Part shown: positions 1 through 5,140 of the stretch, piece by piece
How the letters are laid out: each line of letters begins with the position of its first letter
Numbering within the stretch: position 1 is the first letter of the stretch
DNA from: Candidatus Altarchaeales archaeon
GTDB lineage: Archaea; Altiarchaeota; Altiarchaeia; IMC4; QMZM01
Assembly (NCBI GenBank): GCA_003663115.1
Contig: QMZJ01000091.1
Location: 1-5,383, forward strand
Direction of reading: 5' to 3'
Length of the DNA stretch: 5,383 bases
Notes under the pieces: model-generated
What the model saw: only the letters and a program-made list of their open reading frames with translations
Database searches by the model: none
Told to the model about the DNA's origin: nothing
Translations under genes and position numbers: made by a program

Positions 1-951
1 GGTTATCTTTGGAAAGGGCTTTTAAGTTTTGGAAATACAACAAATGCTTGTGATTTTAGGGATAGCAATGTTAGTATAACTGTGGATTCAACACCAAGGA
101 CATATGCTACTTTCAATAAGATAGAAATAAACAATTCAAGTTCAAGAGTGGATTGGGATGGAATAAATATTACTGCTTTAGACTCTTCACAGCTTTCACC
201 AGGAAGTTTTGAAGTGGTTGATGATGCTGATGTGAATTTAGATAATTGCACATTCACAGATATGACTACATTTATTTTCAAATCCAATAGCACAATAAAT
301 GCTACAACTTTTAGGAGATGTGGACAAGTAACTCAAGGCAGTGCTACTTTTGATGGTTGCACTTTCGACAATTCAACAGCAGCAGTATCATTACTTTCAA
401 ATAATCCTGGAAATATTACTGGATGCACATTTAATTCAGATGGAAGCAATCACGCTATAGAAATAACTACACCAGGAACATATAGTTTTACAAACCACAC
501 ATTTAATGGATATGCAACATCAGATGGAAGCACAGGAAATGAAGTAATTTATAACAATTCTGGTGGTGCAGTCACTTTAAATGCTTCTGGTATTTCTGGA
601 ACAATTTCAGTTAGAAATGGGACAAGTGCATCAACAACAGTCAATAATGGTGTTACTCTTACAATCACAGTGCAAGATGAAGACACTAACCCAATTCAAT
701 ATGCACAAACAGCAATATATAAAACAAGCGACAGAACAGAATTAATGAATAAAGATACAGATGCAAATGGTGTTGCTACAGAATCTTTTAATTATCCTGG
801 AACACCAGTAGATATAGAAATAAGAGTAAGAAAAGCAAGTGCTGGAGCAACAAAATATATTAATTTTTCAACTCTTGGACAAATTTCATCTTCTGGATAT
901 AGTTTGCTTGTTACTTTAGTGGAGGACCCAATAAACAATGCTACAACATAA
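1..951 (+). CDS. Partial (5'-truncated) phage beta-helix virion protein with C-terminal Ig/transthyretin-like domain
   Basis: The reading frame is open from base 1 to the TAA at 949-951 (316 codons), so the gene enters from the left. The GTG at 82 lacks a ribosome binding site and lies inside the fold, so it is not taken as the start. From codon about 80 to 170, Cys-Thr-Phe-type motifs recur at codons 83-85, 102-104 (TTF), 120-122, 142-144 and 166-168 (HTF). Their spacing of 18-24 residues matches one turn of a right-handed parallel beta-helix. Codons about 217-310 look like a separate beta-sandwich, with VTLTITVQDEDTNPIQ, then a TDANGVATESF turn typical of carboxypeptidase-regulatory or transthyretin-like domains, then a strand-rich end. 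From memory, this helix-plus-sandwich pairing occurs in uncultured phage structural proteins. It is probably a surface appendage or fibre protein; the receptor and exact virion position are unknown. No catalytic residues are evident. Confidence 0.75.
   Translation, partial: GYLWKGLLSFGNTTNACDFRDSNVSITVDSTPRTYATFNKIEINNSSSRVDWDGINITALDSSQLSPGSFEVVDDADVNLDNCTFTDMTTFIFKSNSTINATTFRRCGQVTQGSATFDGCTFDNSTAAVSLLSNNPGNITGCTFNSDGSNHAIEITTPGTYSFTNHTFNGYATSDGSTGNEVIYNNSGGAVTLNASGISGTISVRNGTSASTTVNNGVTLTITVQDEDTNPIQYAQTAIYKTSDRTELMNKDTDANGVATESFNYPGTPVDIEIRVRKASAGATKYINFSTLGQISSSGYSLLVTLVEDPINNATT
241..510 (+). repeat. Beta-helix rungs with Cys-Thr-Phe ladder in the first gene
   Basis: Five degenerate repeats encode an (N/G/T)-(C/T/H)-T-F step at codons 83, 102, 120, 142 and 166 of the window frame. 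Three keep Cys exactly (DNCTF, DGCTF, TGCTF). The interval is 18-24 residues, the usual length of one right-handed beta-helix coil, so the Cys and Phe side chains would stack in internal ladders. The repeat is seen at protein level only; the DNA copies have diverged and are not tandem duplicates. Confidence 0.6.
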
Positions 952-1014
952 AAAACCGAAGTGCTTAAATATGAGTGTTGTGTATAAAAAACACATAATG
1001 TAAGGAGATATTAA
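952..1014 (+). other. Intergenic spacer, the longest in the window
   Basis: These 63 bases separate the first two genes. They hold the AAGGAG ribosome binding site of the next gene and a weak inverted repeat, TGTGT (979-983) with ACACA (991-995) around a seven-base loop. GTGTT (975-979) with AACAC (990-994) is an alternative pairing. Neither stem is GC-rich or followed by a T run, so I do not call a terminator. No convincing -35/-10 promoter pair is visible. Confidence 0.6.
1002..1007 (+). promoter_or_regulatory. Shine-Dalgarno site for the 831-residue gene
   Basis: AAGGAG lies seven bases before the ATG at 1015. It is a strong ribosome binding site and fixes that start. Confidence 0.85.
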
Positions 1015-3510
1015 ATGGCTACAATTCTTGGTGGAGACATTACAGTTGTATATTTTAATGATAATAGGGGAAAATTCTTATATTGGTCAGGTTCCTCTTC
1101 TGGCACTCGAACTATGAATGAAGTCTATTCAGCAATGGCTACACTTCTTGATGAAAGCACAACTATTGATGATGGTTCTTGTATGTCTGCTGAAACACCT
1201 ACAGAGTATACTATTGGTAAGATAGATGCAGGAGACAATGACCCTTGGTATATTACTTTTGATTGCATGGAACATATCACTGGTGGTGCTTTACAAACAA
1301 GTGGCTGGGAAAGGTCTACTGGAACAAATACAGGTATTGTCATAGCACCAGTTACTGCTTCTTCAAACAATATTGTTGATACAGACAGAGGAAAAGACAT
1401 AGTTCATGCAGATGGAGATTCAGGAACACTTCTTGAAGTCATAGATACTGGTGGGGCAACAGATTATATTGTTATAAGACCTGATTCAAATGAAGCAGCA
1501 AATGATTTCGATAGCACTTCTGGAAATTTAACATGTAATGGACATACTGCACCACAAAATGCAGAAGCAACAACTGGTGAAATGGTGTGGGCTAATTTAT
1601 ATTCTATAGGAACTATCGCTGGAGATACACACATATATCTTTATCAAGGCATAATTTCTGATTCAACACCAAGCAGAGCAAGAGTTTATTCATGGAATGA
1701 CAACACACAAGATTGGTGGGGTGATGGGCATATTGATGTGTGTGTAGCACTTAAAGACATCACTGATTCTACTTGGTCTGTTATAGATGATGGTTATATA
1801 ACTGCTCTTGCAAGAAAATATGGGCATGAATATGATAACTTCGAAGTCGCTTGTTCTACAACATCTGGTGGAAGAAACCCTATACCTCTTGCTACAGCAA
1901 CCGACCTTAACAACACAACAGGATATAAAAGCATAACAACAACATCTGTTGCAACAGATGACTTTTCTGTTGGAGATGAAATACAAGGAGGAACATCAGG
2001 AGCAAGAGCAATAATAACAAAAATAGAAGGTTCAGACCCAACATATACATTTCATTATTATTTGATTGATGACCCACTTACAGACTTCCAAACAGCAGCA
2101 GAAACAATAACAAATAATGATGGCACAGGTTCTGCAACAAAAGATGGTAATGCACCTGCTGACCAAGGACCAGCATTAGCAACATGGTTTACTAATAATA
2201 CTTTCCCAACTATATCTGTTGGTAACACTACAGCAGACATAGACGATGATGGAAATGATGAATATTATGGTATCACAGTTAATTGTAATTCTAACCCACT
2301 TACAGAAGTTTATGAGTGGCTAAAATATGCTACAAGGAGAGGGGAAACCACAAATGATATAGATGGATTAAATGCAGAACAATATATTGGTGCAGAAGTA
2401 GCTCTATCTTGGACTGGGACAGTTACAGGAACAATAGCAGAAGGTGGGGATGTTACGCAAGCAACTTCAGGTGCTACTGGTGTTATAATTTCTTATCACA
2501 ATGATTCAAATGGTAAGAAACTTCTTTTAAGAAATGTTCGTGGAACATTTGATACAACACACACTATTACTGATAATGACAATTCAGGAACTGTGACTCC
2601 TAATGATTTTGCAACAGCATTTTCACCAACAAAGAAATCTCCTTTGGGAACTTTTGCAGGTGGAACATTCTTTGGTGCAAGAGGTGTTTTGCTTACAAAT
2701 TATATTTCAGCAGATGAAAACTCATTTATACTTACACCTATCGAGGGTGGAACAAAAGAAAGACCAACAGCTATTACTTTAGAGATAACTAACCTTGTTG
2801 GAACTGATGAAACAACAAGCACAGATGACATAGTTGGTGTTTTTAGACTCACAACTTCGGGAGGAGATATAAATAAAGCAGAATATGATTGTTCAGGTGG
2901 TGAATCGATAGGGGATACAACTATTGCAGTTAGTTCATCTATAGCACAAGATGTTCCTGGAAAGACTTCTGGTGGTGTGTTGATGCTTGTAGATGACCCT
3001 GCTGGAACAGGAACAGAATATAGATTGAGATACAGTTCTTGGTCTTCTTCAACATTCACTTTAGCGAATATAGATATTACATCTGCAGATGCTGGAACAA
3101 ATACAACTACAATAGTTGAATCTGGTGCATTTACAAATGCAAAGAGAGGGGATTTAGTGTATAATCATGATAGGTCTGCAGTTTCTTATGTAACTACTGT
3201 TGATAGTGCTAATCAAGTAACTATCTCTCCAGCAATATCAGGTCAAACCACAGGCGACCATATAGAACTTAATTGTGTTCCTATTGTGACTACTTCAAGC
3301 GATGATTTATATGTTCCACTAATCCATGGATATCCTACTACAAGTTCAATGTCTTCATCAATAGTTTATAGTTCAACAATTTACTTTAGGGCAAAAGTAA
3401 GAAACACAAGAGCCACAACAAAAATAAAGCCATTCTCAACAGATGACAGCCTTACTGGTTCAGATAAATCTATTGCAGTGGTTAGAACTGAAGATAAACA
3501 GGTAACTTAA
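1015..3510 (+). CDS. Large modular phage virion protein (831 aa)
   Basis: Begins MATILGGDITVVYF and ends at TAA 3508-3510. The start is set by AAGGAG seven bases upstream. There is no signal peptide or membrane segment, and the protein is rich in Thr, Gly, Asp and Ser, as expected of an all-beta structural protein. Visible parts: an N-terminal region (1-300) with phrases such as TPTEYTIGKIDAGDNDPWYI, DWWGDGHIDV and GGRNPIPLATATDLNNTTGY; a TSGA module at 316-377; a DxDxDG acidic loop at 408-416; the phrase EVYEWLKYATRRG at 431-443; a second TSGA module at 472-531; GTFAGGTFFGARGVLLTN at 545-562; beta-rich stretches at 580-690; and a module at 697-753 related to one in the 477-residue protein downstream. 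I recognise these phrases from memory as a family recurring in environmental phage contigs, usually annotated as a structural or tail protein. No database check was possible. No enzyme motif is seen. It is probably part of the tail, neck or fibre complex; the exact position is unknown. Confidence 0.8.
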   Translation: MATILGGDITVVYFNDNRGKFLYWSGSSSGTRTMNEVYSAMATLLDESTTIDDGSCMSAETPTEYTIGKIDAGDNDPWYITFDCMEHITGGALQTSGWERSTGTNTGIVIAPVTASSNNIVDTDRGKDIVHADGDSGTLLEVIDTGGATDYIVIRPDSNEAANDFDSTSGNLTCNGHTAPQNAEATTGEMVWANLYSIGTIAGDTHIYLYQGIISDSTPSRARVYSWNDNTQDWWGDGHIDVCVALKDITDSTWSVIDDGYITALARKYGHEYDNFEVACSTTSGGRNPIPLATATDLNNTTGYKSITTTSVATDDFSVGDEIQGGTSGARAIITKIEGSDPTYTFHYYLIDDPLTDFQTAAETITNNDGTGSATKDGNAPADQGPALATWFTNNTFPTISVGNTTADIDDDGNDEYYGITVNCNSNPLTEVYEWLKYATRRGETTNDIDGLNAEQYIGAEVALSWTGTVTGTIAEGGDVTQATSGATGVIISYHNDSNGKKLLLRNVRGTFDTTHTITDNDNSGTVTPNDFATAFSPTKKSPLGTFAGGTFFGARGVLLTNYISADENSFILTPIEGGTKERPTAITLEITNLVGTDETTSTDDIVGVFRLTTSGGDINKAEYDCSGGESIGDTTIAVSSSIAQDVPGKTSGGVLMLVDDPAGTGTEYRLRYSSWSSSTFTLANIDITSADAGTNTTTIVESGAFTNAKRGDLVYNHDRSAVSYVTTVDSANQVTISPAISGQTTGDHIELNCVPIVTTSSDDLYVPLIHGYPTTSSMSSSIVYSSTIYFRAKVRNTRATTKIKPFSTDDSLTGSDKSIAVVRTEDKQVT
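1960..2145 (+). repeat. TSGA beta module, copy A (residues 316-377)
   Basis: This protein-level module reads as F-x-V-G-D-x-I-x-G-G-TSGA-x-A-x-I, then a strand-turn-strand, then D-F-x(4)-E-T-I-T-x(4)-G-T-G-S-A-T. It aligns over about 60 residues with copy B at residues 472-531 of the same protein. The G-TSGA turn followed by 'F...etIt' is a pattern I know from phage adhesion and tail proteins. Its function in the virion is not known. Confidence 0.6.
2236..2262 (+). other. Candidate calcium-binding acidic loop (residues 408-416)
   Basis: The residues D-I-D-D-D-G-N-D-E give Asp at positions 1, 3 and 5 followed by Gly at 6, the core DxDxDG pattern of calcium loops. The glutamate expected at position 12 of a full EF-hand is not present (Gly-419 there), so at best this is a short non-EF-hand loop. 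It sits between the two TSGA modules, just before a strand (YYGITVN). Confidence 0.35.
2428..2607 (+). repeat. TSGA beta module, copy B (residues 472-531)
   Basis: Second copy of the module: G-T-I-A-E-G-G-D-V-T-Q-A-TSGA-T-G-V-I, then a KKLLLRNVRGTF strand-turn, then H-T-I-T-D-N-D-N-S-G-T-V-T. It aligns with copy A in the order GD, TSGA, strand pair, F, TIT, SGT/TGS. The copies have diverged strongly, so the duplication is old or the modules were acquired separately. Confidence 0.6.
3103..3273 (+). repeat. Module shared with the downstream fibre protein, copy 1 (residues 697-753)
   Basis: The order of conserved elements is I-V-E-S-x-A-F, G-D-L-V-Y-N, A-V-x-x-V-T-T-V-D-S-x-x-Q-V-T, then a glycine turn and G-D-H-I-E-L. 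The same order occurs at residues 98-160 of the 477-residue protein (L-I-D-S-x-A-D-F, G-C-T-F-F-N-N, V-I-V-V-D-S-K-T-Q-L-T, V-G-D-N-Y-S-V). It is probably a small beta domain used twice in the cassette. Confidence 0.55.
3498..3510 (+). promoter_or_regulatory. Weak ribosome binding site with TAAATG stop-start junction
   Basis: AGG at 3500-3502 lies eight bases before the ATG at 3511, inside the last codons of the large gene. The TAA stop (3508-3510) abuts that ATG. The weak site and zero spacing suggest the 60-residue protein is translated mainly by ribosomes finishing the upstream gene. Confidence 0.5.
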
Positions 3511-3693
3511 ATGGAAAAATATAGCACAGCAGCATTGAAAAGGGGCGTAGAAAATGCCAAAAAGAATATAGTTATTTTTGAAGAAGCAATAGAAAAGGAA
3601 AAGAAAAACATCAAAGAATACAGGTATATGATTAAAACTCTCAATAGAAAAAAGAGAGAAATGGAAAAATCAAAAATAATTGTTGAGGGATAA
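3511..3693 (+). CDS. Small basic coiled-coil protein (60 aa), unknown function
   Basis: Starts on the base after the upstream TAA and ends at TAA 3691-3693. The protein has no proline and only two glycines (12 and 60), and is very charged: 13 Lys and 4 Arg against 10 Glu, about +7 net. A heptad pattern is clear, with V13, I20, I27, I34 and I41 exactly seven residues apart at 'a', and A16, F23, E30, Y37 and L44 at 'd'. This predicts a roughly five-heptad helix able to form a dimer or trimer. There is no signal peptide or membrane helix. It lies between two virion genes with gaps of 0 and 2 bases, so co-expression with them is very likely. I know similar small helical proteins at this position in environmental phage contigs but cannot give a function. 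An assembly factor, a fibre oligomerisation element or a minor virion protein are all possible. Confidence 0.75.
   Translation: MEKYSTAALKRGVENAKKNIVIFEEAIEKEKKNIKEYRYMIKTLNRKKREMEKSKIIVEG
3685..3690 (+). promoter_or_regulatory. Shine-Dalgarno site for the 477-residue gene
   Basis: GAGGGA, with its GAGG core seven bases before the ATG at 3696, lies within the final codons of the 60-residue gene. It supports that start and suggests translational coupling. Confidence 0.75.
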
Positions 3694-3695
3694 AC

Positions 3696-5129
3696 ATGGC
3701 AGTTGATATAACTGTCTATCCAAATTTTAGCCCAAGGATAATCGTCGTAGATTATCCTCAAACAGAAGTTACTATTCAAGAATTAATTGATGCAATAAGG
3801 GATTGGGAAGATTCAGATATTGGTATGAGTTATCCTTATCTTATTGATGCAGCAGGAAAAGAAGATTTGGGTGGTGGAGTTACAGTTGGCTTAACAGCTA
3901 CACTGCAAAATGCACAAGTTAGGTTTGCTGCAAGACCAACACCTCTTTCCACAGGAACTATAACTACTGCTGATTCAGAAGGAAAAAAGCTTATTGACAG
4001 CACTGCTGATTTTGTCACAGATGGAATATATTCTGGTTGCACTTTTTTTAATAATACTACAACAGCTATGGAAACAGTTATTGTTGTGGATTCTAAAACA
4101 CAACTTACTGGTTTTCCTTTACAATCAGGAACAAGACAAGATTGGCAGGTTGGAGATAATTATTCTGTTTATCCAAACACATTATGCAAAATAACAGGTG
4201 GAAATCTCGTTGCAGTAGACAACATAGGAAATCCTATTGATGCTGTTTTACCTTCACCAAATGTGTTATTAAATTCAACAAGTTCATCAAGTGCTACTTT
4301 ACAAGAATTAAGTGCAATACAATATTCGAGTTTTGGTGGAGGAGTCACAGTAGATGTTATAAATGGAACATCTGGAACTGCATTCCCTATTGGAACTATA
4401 GAAACGCCAGTTAATAATCTTACAGATGCAATGATAATAGCAAATTCAAGAGGTTTTGACAAGATATACATAAATGGTGACTTAACTATAGATACTTCTG
4501 GAAATTATGCTGGCATGGTGTTTGTTGGAGAATCAATGACAAAATCAACTCTTACAATTTCATCAGGTGCAAATGTCACTAATTGTGAATTTTATGAAGC
4601 AACAATCACAGGAACACTTGATGGAAATTCCAAATTGAAGAATTGTAAGATATTGGATTTGGATTATATATATGGGGTGATAGAAGAATGTATGTTAGGT
4701 CCAGGAACAATCACATTAGGAGGAAACGAAGAAGCTCACTTTCTCGATTGTTGGAGCGGAGTGGCAGGGTTGGGCACACCAATCATAGATTGTGGTGGAA
4801 GCGGACAAGACCTCGCATTAAGAAACTACAATGGAGGAATAAAAATAATAAACAAAACAGGGAGTGACAAGATATCTATTGATTTAAATAGTGGAGATGT
4901 AATACTTGACAGCACTGTTACAAATGGAAATATAAGTATAAGAGGTATAGGAACTCTTACAGATAATTCTGGTGCAGGAGCAACAGTTACTGTAAGTGCT
5001 TTGATTAACAATGAAACTATTGCAGACCAAGTATGGGATGAAACTGCTTCAGACCACGAAACAATAGGTAGCACTGGAAAGAAACTTAAAGATGCGAGAG
5101 ATGATGCAGAGATATCTGCTGTAAAATAG
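3696..5129 (+). CDS. Phage fibre-like beta-helix protein (477 aa)
   Basis: Starts at ATG 3696 behind GAGGGA, two bases after the previous stop, and ends at TAG 5127-5129. Residues 1-56 are mixed strand and helix, with VTIQELIDAIRDWEDSD then YPYLIDAAGKEDLGGGVTV. Residues 98-160 are a small beta module related to one in the 831-residue protein. A second GGGVTV occurs at 214-219, followed by DVINGTSGTAFPIGT and VNNLTDAMIIANSRGF. Residues about 255-425 form a beta-helix: Cys steps at NCEF (296-299), KNCKI (315-319), EECML (330-334) and LDCWSG (350-355), then GGSGQDLALRNYNGGIKI. The C-terminus (438-477) has ADQVWDETASDHETIGSTGK, a type of phrase known to me from many phage tail and appendage proteins, then a charged helix. 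I recognise the whole architecture as a widespread environmental phage family. It is probably a trimeric fibre or appendage protein; binding target unknown. Unverified by search. Confidence 0.85.
   Translation: MAVDITVYPNFSPRIIVVDYPQTEVTIQELIDAIRDWEDSDIGMSYPYLIDAAGKEDLGGGVTVGLTATLQNAQVRFAARPTPLSTGTITTADSEGKKLIDSTADFVTDGIYSGCTFFNNTTTAMETVIVVDSKTQLTGFPLQSGTRQDWQVGDNYSVYPNTLCKITGGNLVAVDNIGNPIDAVLPSPNVLLNSTSSSSATLQELSAIQYSSFGGGVTVDVINGTSGTAFPIGTIETPVNNLTDAMIIANSRGFDKIYINGDLTIDTSGNYAGMVFVGESMTKSTLTISSGANVTNCEFYEATITGTLDGNSKLKNCKILDLDYIYGVIEECMLGPGTITLGGNEEAHFLDCWSGVAGLGTPIIDCGGSGQDLALRNYNGGIKIINKTGSDKISIDLNSGDVILDSTVTNGNISIRGIGTLTDNSGAGATVTVSALINNETIADQVWDETASDHETIGSTGKKLKDARDDAEISAVK
3987..4175 (+). 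repeat. Module shared with the 831-residue protein, copy 2 (residues 98-160)
   Basis: The segment reads L-I-D-S-x-A-D-F, then G-C-T-F-F-N-N, then V-I-V-V-D-S-K-T-Q-L-T-G-F-P-L, then W-Q-V-G-D-N-Y-S-V-Y. Its elements occur in the same order as residues 697-753 of the upstream protein, with VDS and Q-x-T the clearest anchors. Similarity is at protein level only. Confidence 0.55.
4458..4970 (+). repeat. Beta-helix rungs in the 477-residue protein
   Basis: Residues about 255-425 are a run of short strands with Cys at 297, 317, 332 and 352. The spacing of 15-20 residues fits parallel beta-helix coils. The later part (SIDLNSGDVILDSTVTNGNI, 394-413) continues as short strands without Cys and ends at DNSGAGATVTVSA, which resembles the NNSGGAVTLNASG at the end of the helix in the first gene. 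Confidence 0.6.
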
Positions 5130-5133
5130 GAGG
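5128..5133 (+). promoter_or_regulatory. Consensus Shine-Dalgarno site for the last gene
   Basis: AGGAGG overlaps the TAG stop of the previous gene and lies seven bases before the ATG at 5141. It is the best ribosome binding site in the window and the main evidence that the truncated frame after it is a real gene. Confidence 0.85.
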
Positions 5134-5140
5134 TAATAAA

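Noticed and set aside
1..951. Many N-x-S/T sequons in the first gene, as if it were N-glycosylated
   Set aside because: The protein is very rich in Asn, Ser and Thr, so many sequons are expected from composition alone. The excess is modest and no host with such modification is established.
979..995. TGTGT/ACACA inverted repeat in the spacer as a terminator
   Set aside because: It is a five-base AT-rich stem with no following T run, too weak for an intrinsic terminator. Its position just before the ribosome binding site could equally be chance.
2868..2875. TATAAATA, the T4-like late promoter word, and the similar TATAAAAA at 983-990
   Set aside because: The first lies inside a coding region and the word is expected by chance in AT-rich DNA. 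The second has one mismatch and nothing else supports a T4-like late system.
2700..3059. Antisense frame of 119 codons, the longest on the minus strand
   Set aside because: It lies wholly inside the 831-residue gene, has no ribosome binding site or recognisable domain, and is expected by chance opposite a Thr/Ser/Gly-rich gene. The other minus-strand frames (1125-1400, 1690-1986, 2058-2240, 3836-4042, 4169-4471, 4826-5074) were dropped for the same reason.
3507..3779. Antisense frame of 90 codons with long hydrophobic, Phe-rich, membrane-like stretches
   Set aside because: It is the complement of the Lys/Glu-rich coiled-coil gene: AAA and GAA codons read backwards give Phe and Leu/Ser/Phe codons. 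It has no ribosome binding site and overlaps two better genes.
3994..4194. Plus-strand 66-codon frame inside the 477-residue gene
   Set aside because: It is out of frame with a well-supported gene, has no Shine-Dalgarno site, and its protein is a low-complexity Leu/Ile/Gln product of the +1 reading.
1015..5129. Diversity-generating retroelement target in the fibre or large virion gene
   Set aside because: I saw no template/variable repeat pair at DNA level, no reverse transcriptase, and no characteristic run of variable AAC codons at a gene's 3' end.
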